Shown here: piece after piece, positions 52,537 through 61,963 of the stretch
Numbering within the stretch: the first letter of the stretch is position 1
How the letters are laid out: each line of letters begins with the position of its first letter
Origin: Streptomyces fodineus
Lineage (GTDB): Bacteria; Actinomycetota; Actinomycetes; Streptomycetales; Streptomycetaceae
Length of the DNA: 64,000 bases
Direction of reading: 5' to 3'
Assembly (NCBI RefSeq): GCF_001735805.1
Contig: NZ_CP017248.1
Span: 9,548,001-9,612,000 of the forward strand
The notes under the pieces: model-generated
Told to the model about the DNA's origin: nothing
The model's database searches: none
The model's input: the letters and a program-made list of their open reading frames with translations, nothing else
Made by a program: the position numbers and the translations under genes

Positions 52537-53487
52537 GGACTGTCCGACGGGTCACGAGCGAAGCCAGAGCCGGACCGCGGCTACAGCCACGGTGCCGTGA
52601 AAGACGTAGGCCCGCTTGTCGTAACGGGTCGCGACTGCGCGGGAGTTCTTGAGTCGGTTGATCGTCCGCTCGACCTCGTTGCGGCGCCGGTAGCGGTCGC
52701 GGTCGAAGCCGGCGGGCCTGCCGCCCTCCCGGCCTCTGCGCCGCCGGTTGGCCCGCTGGTCCTTCGGCTCCGGGATCGTGTGCCGGATGTGGCGTCTTCG
52801 CAGGTAGCGGCGGTTCCGGCGGGAGCTGTATGCCTTGTCACCGCTGACGTGATCCGGCCGGGTTCGGGGTCGCCCGCCCAGCGGCCGGGGGACCCGGATC
52901 CGGTCTAGGACCTCGACCATCTGCGGGGCGTCGCCCCACTGGCCCGGCGTTATCAGGAGAGCCAGGGGGCGGCAGCCGCCTTCGCTGGCGAGGTGAATTT
53001 TGCAGGTCAGGCCGCCCCGGGACCGTCCAAGTCCCTCGTCGGGGCGGTGGTGCCGGGGCGTCGACCTTTTTTCGGGACCCGCGGCCTGGCCTTGCGCGTG
53101 CCAGCCGCGTGCTGATGGGCCCGGCAGGACGTCGAGTCGACGCCGACCATCGACCAGTCGATCCGCCCCACCAGGTCGGCGTCGGCCTGGACCGACTGCA
53201 GGATCCGTTCCCAACTGCCGTCCGCCGACCAGCGCCGATGCCGTTCGTAGACGGTTTTCCACGAGCCGTAGCGTTCCGGCAGGTCACGCCACGGGACACC
53301 GGTGCGGATCCGGAACAGGATTCCGTTGATCACGGTGCGGTGATCGTTCCACTGGCCGCCCCGGCCACCCAGAGGAGGCAGATGCGGCTCCAGTAACGCC
53401 CACTCGCGATTCGTCAGATCCCCCCGACCCACGATCGAACCAACAAGCGACTAGGCAAAAGGTCACATGATTCGCCGGACAGAACCT
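52536..53487 (-). mobile_element. IS5 family element, apparently complete
   Basis: Imperfect terminal repeats share CTGTCCG-x-CG-x-x-TCA (52536-52554 and 53468-53487), each flanked by TA (52534-52535 and 53487-53488). About 950 bp with one transposase in two overlapping frames. The left end falls on the TetR stop codon. Confidence 0.8.
52552..53432 (-). CDS. IS5 family transposase in two frames (programmed frameshift)
   Basis: First frame from 53432: DLTNREWALLEPHLPPLGGRGGQWNDHRTVINGILFRIRTGVPWRDLPERYGSWKTVYERHRRW ... MVGVDSTSCRAHQHAAGTRK. Second frame continues GLGRSRGGLTCKIHLASEGGCRPLALLITPGQWGDAPQMVEVLDRI ... VSGDKAYSSRRNRRYLRRRHIRHTIPEPKDQ ... RNEVERTINRLKNSRAVATRYDKRAYVF. The crossover is at a run of six A followed by GG on the minus strand (complement near 53065-53075), a normal slippery site, so the element may be functional. 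Confidence 0.88.
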
Positions 53488-53648
53488 AGTTGCGGTACGT
53501 CGCCGTGGACATCAGCGACGTGTAGGCGATGGCGGCGGACACCGTCACTGACCCCACGGGAGGCGGCGCCCGTTCATAGCAGGGCGATAGATAGTGCGCA
53601 GGTCGCCTTCTCCGGGTGCGGAGGAGGCGACCTGCGGCGTGTGGCGGG

Positions 53649-53918
53649 CTACTTGAACCAGTAGCGGACGCCGTGGTGGTGAGAACAGGTGCCCTGCGAG
53701 TGCCGCGAGTACGACACGGAGGCGTCCACGCACTTCGCCGTCTCGTACTTGTCCCTGGGCTTTTGGTGGTGCGTCCAACCGCAGACGCCGGTGGTGTGCT
53801 GTATGCAGTGGTGAGCGGTGTTGGTCGACGGCAGTGTCGCCGCGGAAGCGGCCGGTGCACTGAAGAAGACGCCGGCCACGGCGACAGCCACCGCTGAGAC
53901 AGTAAGACGAGCGCGCAA
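53649..53918 (-). CDS. Secreted DUF3761 protein
   Basis: 89 residues with a clear signal peptide (ending ASA, about residue 26). The mature part has four Cys and the DUF3761 text TGVCGWTHHQKPRDKYETAKCVDASVSYSRHSQGTCSHHHGVRYW, His/Cys rich and small. Probably a disulphide-stabilised extracellular protein; function unknown. Confidence 0.85.
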   Translation of the reverse strand: MRARLTVSAVAVAVAGVFFSAPAASAATLPSTNTAHHCIQHTTGVCGWTHHQKPRDKYETAKCVDASVSYSRHSQGTCSHHHGVRYWFK

Positions 53919-54062
53919 AGGAACCCCCCTTTGAGATCGAGCGAATGCAGGGAGACTCTATACGGGTTTCAACCGTCTACGTGACGTTTTGGCTTGACTG
54001 ACGCGGCGGCGGCCGCGGAGCCCGTGCGGCGCCGACCGGAGCGGTCGCGAATCGTCTCCTCG

Positions 54063-54108
54063 CAGAGCAGAGCAGAGCAGAGCAGAGCAGAGCAGTGCAG
54101 AGCAGGGC
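54063..54108. repeat. Pentanucleotide tandem repeat
   Basis: About eight copies of GAGCA/AGAGC in tandem, with one changed base near the end (AGTGC). Intergenic, between the DUF3761 and PIG-L genes; such tracts vary in length by slippage. Confidence 0.85.
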
Positions 54109-54162
54109 GGATCGCGCCGTACGGATCGTGAGCTTTCTCAGGCCCCGGGCAGCCGGGCGCGA

Positions 54163-54996
54163 TCAGCGCAGTCCGGCGAAGAGATCGTTCTCGGGCACGG
54201 CCGCGCCAGTGGTGTCCTGGACACGTACGAAGGTCTCCACGCCCATCAACTCGGTGAACCTCTTCTGGCCCATTTTGAGGAAGAAGATGTTCTCGCCCTG
54301 GCTGGCATGCGCGGCCAGCGCATCGAACTTCTGACCGCCGAACGCGGTGGTGTCCACCCAGGTGGTGATCTCCTCGTCGGGGAGTCCGATCTCGGCGATC
54401 GCGGCGGCCTCAGCGGGATCCGGCTCCTGCCAGTCCCCACCGAACTCGCGCATGATCTCCCCGAATCGCTGCATCATCGAGCGGGGCGCCGTCGTCCAGT
54501 ACACCTTCGGTGTCAGCGCGGTCATCGCCAGCGCCGCCATCGTGATGCGGTTTGCCTGGATGTGGTCGGGGTGGCCGTAGAAGCCGTTCTCGTCGTAGGT
54601 GACGACTACATCGGGTTGGTAGCGGCGCAAGAGTTCCGCGAGTCGGGCAGCGCCCTCCTCCACGGGGGTCTGCCAGAAGGATCCGGGGGCGTCGTTGGTC
54701 GGCCAGCCCATCATCCCGGAGTCGGCGTAGTCCAGCATCTCCAGGTGACTGACCTTCAGGACATCACAGCTTGCCTCGAGTTCTTGACGCCGCATCAGGG
54801 CGACGGCCGCTGGATCGTGCCCGGGGTCGCCCGGTTTGGCACCCTCGGGTCCGTCGCCGCAACTGCCGTCGGTGCATGTCACGAGGACCGTGCGGATACC
54901 CTCCGCCGCGTACCGTGCGAGGACACCTCCCGTTCCAGTGGCCTCATCGTCGGGGTGGGCGTGCACCGCCATGAGCGTCAAGGGCCAGTCATTCAT
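54163..54996 (-). CDS. PIG-L family deacetylase (Mca/MshB-like)
   Basis: 277 residues. Zinc site HPDDE (14-18) near the N-terminus and the later GHPDHIQANR supply the His-Asp-Asp/Glu-His ligands of GlcNAc-PI de-N-acetylase-like enzymes. In actinomycetes the family includes MshB (mycothiol synthesis) and Mca (mycothiol S-conjugate amidase); the length and the YADSGMMGWPTND segment are closer to Mca-type proteins. A role in thiol-linked detoxification is possible but not proven by sequence. Confidence 0.85.
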   Translation of the reverse strand: MNDWPLTLMAVHAHPDDEATGTGGVLARYAAEGIRTVLVTCTDGSCGDGPEGAKPGDPGHDPAAVALMRRQELEASCDVLKVSHLEMLDYADSGMMGWPTNDAPGSFWQTPVEEGAARLAELLRRYQPDVVVTYDENGFYGHPDHIQANRITMAALAMTALTPKVYWTTAPRSMMQRFGEIMREFGGDWQEPDPAEAAAIAEIGLPDEEITTWVDTTAFGGQKFDALAAHASQGENIFFLKMGQKRFTELMGVETFVRVQDTTGAAVPENDLFAGLR

Positions 54997-55352
54997 GAAA
55001 CAGTCCTCCTGTGTGAAAAGGTCTCGCTCCGGGCCCGCGGCGGGCGTGCCACGGGACGGGGGACCCGGATCCGGTCGGGGCGGACGACCTTTTGGTCTCC
55101 TGTTCCCCGCCCCTCAGGCGCCGGTCCCTCGGCTAATGCAACAGTGCCAGCCCGACCGGCTGTTCCCGCCGTGCACGGGAACACGCCTGGGCCTTGGTTC
55201 TCGATCCGGCGCACTTCGCTTTTGGACTTGCGCGTGAGCCTTCACGAGATCGGTGCGCACGTGCCCAAGAGGGCAGAGGGCCCGGCTGCGTCACCCGGCG
55301 ACTGCGTGGAACCCATGCGCCGATGTTCAGCGGTGACCGTAAGAATGCACGC
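54997..55352. other. Divergent promoter region
   Basis: 356 bases between two divergently transcribed genes. The GGAGG-type site of the PIG-L gene is visible just above 54996. I found no convincing operator palindrome. Confidence 0.45.
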
Positions 55353-56252
55353 ATGACCGACACCACACAGGTCCCCGCAGAGGGGGAGGACGACCTGGCC
55401 CGTCTCCTGGCGGCCGTGCCAGGGCTGGCCACGTTCGCCCGCACCGTTGTCCGGCTCCGCCCGCGTCGCGGCGAACCCGGCGTCCGAGACAGCCATGTCG
55501 GCGGACCGATGCTCTGGCCAGCGGACGAACCCTGGCCGCACTGCGCGGACGCGGATCACGGGAGCGCGGACGATCCGGTGCCGATGGTGTCCGTGGCACA
55601 GCTGTATGCCGCCGACGTGCCGGAGATCGCCTTCCCCGAGGGCACTGACCTGGTGCAGGTCGTGTGGTGCCCCGAGCCGCACGACTTGCCGAAGCCGTCG
55701 TTCCAGGGCAAGGACTGCCGGGTGTTCTGGCGACGAGCCGGTGAGATCCGGTACGGGCCAGACGTGCAGCCCGACCCTTGGAAGCACTGGGATGGCGACT
55801 GGGACGAAGTCCCTCAGCCGTGCACAGTGCACCCCGAACGGGTCGTCGAGTACCCCTGGTGGCAGGAACTGCCGGCCGGGCTCCGCAAGCAGCTGAAGAG
55901 CTCGGACGAGCTGTTCGACCTCTACTGGCAGGAGAGCCTCACGGACGGCTGGAAAATTGGCGGCAGCAAGTCCTGGGCCTCCAGCGACATGCCCGAGAGC
56001 CTGGACTGCCCCGAGTGCACGGCACCCCTCGTCCTGCTACTACAAGTGGACTCCTACGACGGCCTGCCACTCATATCGGAGAACCCCCACACGTACCTGT
56101 GCACCGTGACTGGCCGCCATCTCGTAGAAGGGACGAAGGAGTTCACGCTTACCCGGGAGGCGACCGGTTTCCTCGTGGACGACGCGGCGGATGCCGGGAT
56201 CTACATCTGCTCCGCCGACCAGCGGCACCAGGCCTTGTACTTCACGCAGTGA
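55353..56252 (+). CDS. DUF1963-like (YwqG-type) protein
   Basis: 299 residues from the ATG at 55353; a longer open frame upstream has no start signal. Features of the DUF1963 fold: VGGPMLWPADEPWPHC near the N-terminus, repeated VSVAQLYAADVPEIAFPEGTDLVQVVWCPE, and a late CPECTAPLVLLLQVDSYDG. Rich in Trp, Pro and Asp. Cytoplasmic, function unknown. Confidence 0.65.
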   Translation: MTDTTQVPAEGEDDLARLLAAVPGLATFARTVVRLRPRRGEPGVRDSHVGGPMLWPADEPWPHCADADHGSADDPVPMVSVAQLYAADVPEIAFPEGTDLVQVVWCPEPHDLPKPSFQGKDCRVFWRRAGEIRYGPDVQPDPWKHWDGDWDEVPQPCTVHPERVVEYPWWQELPAGLRKQLKSSDELFDLYWQESLTDGWKIGGSKSWASSDMPESLDCPECTAPLVLLLQVDSYDGLPLISENPHTYLCTVTGRHLVEGTKEFTLTREATGFLVDDAADAGIYICSADQRHQALYFTQ

Positions 56253-56526
56253 CGGTGAGGGTGCTCCTCGTACCCTGGGTCGACCACGAAACGGCTCGCA
56301 GGGCCCTTGATGAGAATTCTCGGAGAACCTCACCGACCGGCACACGGCGGACACGGCCGCTGCCGTTTGGACTGGAAGTGCGAGGAACTCGCCCTGCGCA
56401 GTGAGCGGTGGCTGGCAGCTGTCGTCGCTGAGGACTGGGCAGGCCGTTACGCAGGCCCGTTCGCTATGACAGGCTTCCCCGTGGCCCGTGGCGGGGACGC
56501 ATTGATCACCCGGGTGCTGCGGGTGG

Positions 56527-57400
56527 GTGAAGCCGGGCTCCGCAGCCTGCGCGCCCGGCTATCACGACGATGCCCCGCCTGTGCTGCGGGAGTTGGAGTC
56601 CGCGCAGGTCCTGCGGCAGGTCTGGGTCCAGCAGTACTCGTACGACGCCTGGGGCAAACTGCGGTGGCGACGAGCGAAATCGCCCCGCGACCGGGCGAGC
56701 CGGAGGGCGACGGGGCAGAGGAACACCGGCACCTCCTCAGCGGACGGCCGGCCGGATCCTGATTCGGCACGGGTGCAGTGGTCAACGATGGAGACAGTCA
56801 CCCCGCACGATCCCGAAGCCCGTTACAGCAAGAAGGTCACCGCGGCCGGGTAGCGCGGCTGGATCGGCTATCGCGATCACCAGACCGGGACCTGTGACCA
56901 GATCAGCCCCGACGTCGTCGTCCAGGTAGTCACCCGACCGGCACCGCAGCAGGTCATCGATGTCCTCGATGACATCCACGAACGGCTGACCCGCCAGGGC
57001 TTTCAGCCCCTCGGGCACGTCGTCGACAGCGGCTACGTCACTCCGGACGGCATCCACCGAGCGGCCGCAAAGTGGGACATCCCCTTGCTCGGCCCGGCCC
57101 GCGACGACCCGCAGGCCGCCCAGCGACCGGGCTTCACCACAGAGGACTTCCGCAGGGACTGAAAGAACCGCATCCTCACCTGCCCGGACGGCATCACCAG
57201 CCCTCCATGGGACACCTTGGGCGACGGACATCCCCGGCTGTCCCTCCTCTTCCCTCACACGGCATGCCGGGAGTGCGACGACCGTCTGAAGTGCACCGGC
57301 AATGTCGATGGAAGAGGACGCCACATCCTCCTGCTGCCCGAGCGGGCCGGCGCCGGGGCGCGACGACGGGCAGCGCTTCCCCGGAGTGTGGCGTGGCGGA
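56527..57400 (+). pseudogene. IS1182 family transposase, multiply broken
   Basis: VLRELESAQVLRQVWVQQYSYD, then SPHDPEARYSKKVTAAG-stop, GWIGYRDHQTGTCDQISPDVVVQVVTRPAPQQVIDVLDDIHERL, LGHVVDSGYVTPDGIHRAAAKWDIPLLGPARDDPQAAQRPGFTTEDFRRD-stop, then KNRILTCPDGITSPPW and CRECDDRLKCT. The order matches IS1182 transposases (DDE domain with HVVDSGY, then the Cys-containing block). Two in-frame stops and further shifts; the N-terminal part upstream of 56527 is unrecognisable. Confidence 0.8.
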
Positions 57401-57649
57401 GCGGGCGGCCGGAGCAGCACAAGATGCCGGCAAGACGGCGATGATACCCGCCGCTGCCACAGTGGACCGGACAACCGATGACGTCCCAACTTCTTCTACG
57501 GCAACGCTGAGTAATGGCAGGTCAGCTACGACCTCTGCCGGGACCTCATCAGCGAGTCCTATGCCCGCACGGCGAACTCCCATGCTCTGAGCTGCGTTCT
57601 CACCCGCTCAGAGAACCTCTACGCAGGACCACATGAACAGGGGAACCCG

Positions 57650-59274
57650 ATGTCCAACACCACCGGCGCCGCGCCGGATGCGAGAGGCCATCAAAGGCGA
57701 CGGCACGTCATAACGATCCAGACGCCGGTAGCTGCGCTGCTGGTCATCGCTGCCGCGGTCGTGTATTCGCGGGGTGCATCGGCCGAGCCGACCTCGGCGT
57801 CGACAACGGATCAGCCGCTCTCCACGGCCCAGAAGCAGGCCGGCATGACCTCTGGTCAGCCCTTCGCCGACCCGCCGGTCCTCGACACCGTCACCAGCCC
57901 CAATATGACCATCACCCTGAACGCGCACGACACGCGCTTCGAGGTGGCCGGTAAACAGGTGTGGGGCCAGTCCTACAACGGCTCGTTCATCGCCCCCACC
58001 CTGCACCTCGTGCCGGGTGAACACGCCACCATCACCCTGGTCAACAACCTCTCGGTCGCGACCGACCTGCACTTCCACGGCCTGCACGTCTCGCCGTCGA
58101 ACGACTCGGACGACTCGTTCCTGTGCATCGCCCCGGGCAGCACGTTCCAGTACCACCTGAACCTACCCGCCGACCACCCGGTCGGCACGTATTGGTACCA
58201 CAGCCACGCCATGGGCACGACCTGCCCTTCGAACGACTCCAGCATGGCGGGCATGGACATGCCGCCATCGCCCAGCGCCAGCTTCTCTCCCGGCGACGTG
58301 GAGAACCAAATCTTCGCCGGCCTCTCTGGTGCCCTGGTCGTGGGGGACGATCGAGCCCTGCTGCCGTCCGCCCTGCACGACATCACCACCCACGCCGTGA
58401 ACCTGAAGGACGTTCAGCTCGACAAGACGGGGCACATCGTCCAGAACTCCGACACCACGTCGATCGACTCCAACGCCTCGACGGTACGACTTGTCAACGG
58501 GCAACTCCTCCCAGCCCTCACCATCAAGCCCGGTGAGACCCAGCTGTGGCGCCTGGCCAACGTCGGCGCCGACATCTGGTACCACCTCCAGCTCGACGGC
58601 TACCGGTTCACCGTGATCGGCCAGGACGGCGTTCCGGTCTCCAAGGTGACCACGACCGACACCCTGCTGCTGCCCCCGGCAAACGCTACGACGTACTGAT
58701 CACCGCCGGCAGCCGGCCTGGCACGACCACCCTGCGCGCGCTCGCATTCGGCAACGGCCCGGACGGTGACAACTACCCTGACACCCCGCTGTTCAAGGTC
58801 AACGTCGCCGGCCCCACACAGACTCAGCTGCCCACCGTCTCCGGGGCGCTGCCCTCCTCGCTTCCCGACCTGTCCGACGCCACCGTCGCGCAGAGCCGCA
58901 ACGTGACACTCAGCGGGGACGACTCGGAAGGCTTCTTCATCAACGGCCGGCAGTTCCGTATGGACTCCTCGGTGTTCAGCACCCCCGCGAAGGTGAACAC
59001 CATCGAGGAGTGGACCATCACCAACGAGGCCGGTGAGGACCACCCCTTCCACATCCACACCAACTCCTTCCAGGTCATGTCGATCAACGGAGTACCCCAG
59101 CCATTCGTCGGCCGCCAGGACACCATCCCGGTGCCCCACGCGGTCAACGGCGTGCCCGGCAAGGTGGTCATCCGGATCCCGTTCTCCGACTTCACCGGCA
59201 AGGTCATGTTCCACTGCCACATCGCGGCCCACGAAGACAACGGCATGATGAGCTACATCAACGTCGTCGACTAG
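57650..59274 (+). pseudogene. Multicopper oxidase with one frameshift
   Basis: About 540 codons in two frames. Export segment near residues 25-45, then cupredoxin domains with the copper sites HFHGLH, YHSHAMG, HPFHIHTNSF and HCHIAAHEDNGM, i.e. a complete laccase-type T1/T2/T3 set. The frame changes at about 58676-58680, where CCGGC would restore PPGKRYDVLI if it had one more G. All else is well kept, so either a recent mutation or a sequencing error. If functional it would oxidise phenols, metals or nitrite outside the cell; an extended N-terminal tail and no Met-rich region argue against CueO. Confidence 0.8.
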
Positions 59275-59520
59275 CCCGCCGCGGCTGACCTGCATCGCAA
59301 CACCGCCAGGTTGATCAACCGACGGAAAGGAGAAGAGGCGGCGACCACACCGCCTCTTCTCTCTCCACTTTCCCAGGCGGGGGACGCTGGTCCGGTCAGG
59401 GCGCGTCGTCGACCCCGAGCCGGAAAGCCGACCACAACTCAGACGCGCCGGGTTCGCCATCCATCCGGCCTGGGTCACCTGGATCGCTTCGGCCGGCCCT
59501 TCCGAAGAAGCCTCAGCACC

Positions 59521-59928
59521 ATGGGCCACGGTGTGCCCTTCGCACGCTACGACCGCGATGACGTCCTTGCGCACACCGACGAGTATTTCGGCGTACAGGC
59601 CCTCGCGAACGACACGCTCATTGGCGGCTGTGTATGCCGCGTTCGCGAAGACGTGTCCACAGCGGTGATCCGATTCGTCGCCACCAGTCCTGACAGCCGG
59701 CAGCACCGCGTTGTACGAGCCGTGTACATGCAGGCCTTCCAGGTTGCCCGCGAACTGGGCTGCCGAGCCATCTCACTGGGCACCGACCCGGCGCTGTACG
59801 GCCACATTGCCAAGCCGGGCCTGTTCAGCTTCAAAACGGCCCTGCGCTTCACACCCATACCGGCACGGTTCTTCGGGACGATGGACGACCCTGACCAGGC
59901 ACCCGAGTGCTCCGCCTGGACGCGCTGA
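59521..59928 (+). CDS. GNAT-like acetyltransferase, short
   Basis: 135 residues from an ATG at 59521, weak ribosome site. FARYDRDDVLAHTDEYFGVQALANDTLIGGCVCRVREDVSTAVIRFVATSPDSRQHRVVRAVYMQAFQVARELGCRAISLGTD resembles the C-terminal half of a GNAT protein. The N-terminal strands are missing or lie in the upstream open frame (from 59311). It may be a truncated gene. Confidence 0.5.
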   Translation: MGHGVPFARYDRDDVLAHTDEYFGVQALANDTLIGGCVCRVREDVSTAVIRFVATSPDSRQHRVVRAVYMQAFQVARELGCRAISLGTDPALYGHIAKPGLFSFKTALRFTPIPARFFGTMDDPDQAPECSAWTR

Positions 59929-60369
59929 GTAAGCCATCCCTGCTGCTGCGCTACCACCTGCCTGAGGACAAGGGCTCCGGGCCAATCCTCGAAGGGTCTC
60001 CCCTCGGACTCGATGTGCTGACCACCGAGCCGGCCCACGACCTCGCGCCATGCCAGGCACCCTTCGTCCAGGACGTCGGTGTCCGACTGGTCCGGCCGGC
60101 TTGAACGCTGTCCGACTGATCCAGTGGACATCGCTCGTGCCCCGCTGGGTTGGCTGTCGGGCGGGTGGTCAGGGGTGTCCGGTGGTAGGTGTCCTCGACT
60201 GCAGCCGCCGAGCGCAGGCACAGGCGAGCAGCGCGTCCGCAGTGAGGGCAAGGACGTGGCTGCGCTGCGCCTGATCGAAGGCAGGCTCGTTCGCTTGCTC
60301 GACGAGGACGCCTTCCCGGGCTTCCACGGCGTCGGCTGATCGCGGTAACGGCGCTGGCCGTGCGAGCAG
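59929..60369. other. Intergenic, weak coding frames only
   Basis: 441 bases. A plus-strand frame 59907-60104 (GTG start, LLLRYHLPEDKGSGPILEGSPLGLDVLTTEPAHDLAP) overlaps the GNAT-like gene and could be coupled, but I do not recognise it. The rest has no supported gene. Confidence 0.35.
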
Positions 60370-60849
60370 TTACCGGGGGAAGCGGTTGCGGACGGTCTGT
60401 GCGACGTCGGTGCCTTCGAGCAGGGTGTGCAGCAGGCCGGTGAGGGTCGCGATGTCCGCTGCCGAGAGCGGTTCGGCCATCGCGGCGGTGAGTCGGCCGG
60501 TTGCCTCGCCGAGCTGGGCGGCCAGGGCTTGGCCGGCGGGGGTGAGTTCGACGAGGACGGCACGTTTGTCCTGCTCGTGCGGGACGCGGCTGACCAAGTC
60601 CCGCTGGACCAGGGAGTCGACCAGCCGACTCGGGCTGCCCTGCTCGCAGACCAGCAGGCGCCCCAGGGCGGCCAGGGTGACCGGCTGATGGTCCGCCAGC
60701 ACGTCGAGCACCTCGGCCTGGGCGGGCGTCAGGCCCAGGGGGCGCAGGGCTTCGCCGAGCCGGCGGCTGCCCTCGCGCTGGGCGGCCAGCAGCAGGTAGC
60801 GCAGTTCGTCGTGGGCGGCCCGGGGGAAGTGGCTGCGGTCGGCGGTCAC
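60370..60849 (-). CDS. MarR family transcriptional regulator
   Basis: 159 residues with a winged helix at about 35-110 (LRPLGLTPAQAEVLDVLADHQPVTLAALGRLLVCEQGSPSRLVDSLVQRDLVSRVPHEQDKRAVLVELTPAG) flanked by dimerisation helices. MarR dimers bind palindromes and are released by small aromatic or oxidising molecules. It is divergent from an oxidoreductase gene, and a 38-bp near-palindrome sits between them, so it probably represses both. Confidence 0.92.
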   Translation of the reverse strand: MTADRSHFPRAAHDELRYLLLAAQREGSRRLGEALRPLGLTPAQAEVLDVLADHQPVTLAALGRLLVCEQGSPSRLVDSLVQRDLVSRVPHEQDKRAVLVELTPAGQALAAQLGEATGRLTAAMAEPLSAADIATLTGLLHTLLEGTDVAQTVRNRFPR

Positions 60850-60919
60850 GTGCGCTCCTTCGCTTCGATGGACCCGGGGTTCGGCCTGTCCGCCCCGAGT
60901 GGGGGAACCAGCATATCAA

Positions 60920-60957
60920 TGACACGACATTGATGACGTATCATCGATGTCGTGTCA
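60920..60957. promoter_or_regulatory. 38-bp MarR operator candidate
   Basis: Outer arms TGACACGACAT (60920-60930) and ATGTCGTGTCA (60947-60957) are perfect complements, inner arms GATGA (60932-60936) and TCATC (60941-60945) also pair, centre CGTA; only position 931/946 breaks the symmetry. It is centred 90 bp from the MarR start and 64 bp from the opposite start. Confidence 0.8.
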
Positions 60958-60964
60958 TGATGTC

Positions 60965-60995
60965 CCCCCCTGGCGGGAGCGCCCCGCCAGGGGGG
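60965..60995 (+). promoter_or_regulatory. 13-bp hairpin directly before a ribosome-binding site
   Basis: CCCCCCTGGCGGG (60965-60977) and CCCGCCAGGGGGG (60983-60995) pair perfectly around AGCGC. AAGGAG and the ATG at 61003 follow at once. In the mRNA this stem would sit against the ribosome site and could limit or time translation. Confidence 0.65.
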
Positions 60996-61002
60996 AAGGA
61001 GC

Positions 61003-61958
61003 ATGGTCATGCGCAGTGACTTCGTAGTCCTCGGTGCGTCGGGCACCACCGGCGGCCTGATCGCCGAGGAACTCGTCCGGCAGGGCGGGCGGGTCGTGCT
61101 GGCCGGCCGGGACGCCGGGCGGCTGGCGCGGACCGCGGCCCGGTTCGAAGGCGGGACGGTGTCGGTCCTGGCGGTGGACCTCGCGGACCCCGCTTCGCTG
61201 GCCGCGGCGGCCGGTGCGGGCAAGGTGCTGGTCAACACGGTCGGTCCGTTCGCCCGCCTCTCCCCGCCGGTGGTGGCGGCCTGCCTGGATGCCGGCACCG
61301 CCTACCTGGACCTCGCCAACGAGCGGGCCGCCGTACGCGCCCTGCTCGACCGGGACGCCGAGGCACGCGAACGCGGCGCCGGCCTGGTGACCGGAGCCGG
61401 GTTCGGCCCGGCCGCCACCGAGGCACTGGTGCTGACCCTGCTCAAGACCGGTGCCCGCGCGGCCGCGGTGAAGGTCGCCGCTGCCCCCCCACAGCGCCTA
61501 CGACACCGACGGCGTGCGCGGCACCGTCACCGAGGCCATGGCCGAGGGGGGCACCAGCTACCGGGCCGGTGAGCTGGTGCGCGCCGCTCGGCGAGGGCGC
61601 CACCACCCTCACCTTCGGCGGCGCGACCCGCACCGTGATCCCGGTGCCGACCGGCGACCTGGAGGCGGCGCGGGAGGCGGGCGGTGCACCGGAGGTCACC
61701 GCCTACGCGGTGCCGCGCGGCAGTGGGGCGAGCGACGGCCGTTCCCACGCCTACGCGGAGCTCACCGACGCGGACGGGCGGGTGCACACCGCGGAGCTGA
61801 GCACCGGCGAGGGGTTCGCGTTCACCGCGGCGGTGGCAGCCGCGACCGCTGCCCGGCTGCTCGAGAGCCCCCCGCCCGGCGCCTGGACGGCACCACGGCT
61901 GCTCGGCGCCGAACTGGTCGCGTCCCTGCCCGACACCAAGATCCAGCTGGGCCGGTGA
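61003..61958 (+). pseudogene. Saccharopine-dehydrogenase-like oxidoreductase with two frameshifts
   Basis: FVVLGASGTTGGLIAEELVRQGGRVVLAGRD (Rossmann loop) to VTGAGFGPAATEALVLTLLKTG in frame 1; HSAYDTDGVRGTVTEAMAEGGTSYRAGELVRA in a second frame after a run of seven C (61484-61490); and PLGEGATTLTFGGATRTVIPVPTGDLEAAR ... LLESPPPGAWTAPRLLG in a third after a shift near 61580. The normal protein would be about 318 residues, an NAD(P)-dependent enzyme of the saccharopine dehydrogenase/trans-acting enoyl reductase group. The homopolymer position suggests a sequencing error is possible. Confidence 0.75.
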
Positions 61959-61963
61959 GCGCG

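Noticed and set aside
54063..54108. Repeat tract as a CRISPR array
   Set aside because: Units are 5 bases long without spacers and there are no cas genes.
57650..59274. Multicopper oxidase as two separate genes
   Set aside because: The two frames together give one complete three-domain enzyme and the second has no start of its own, so a frameshift is the simpler reading.
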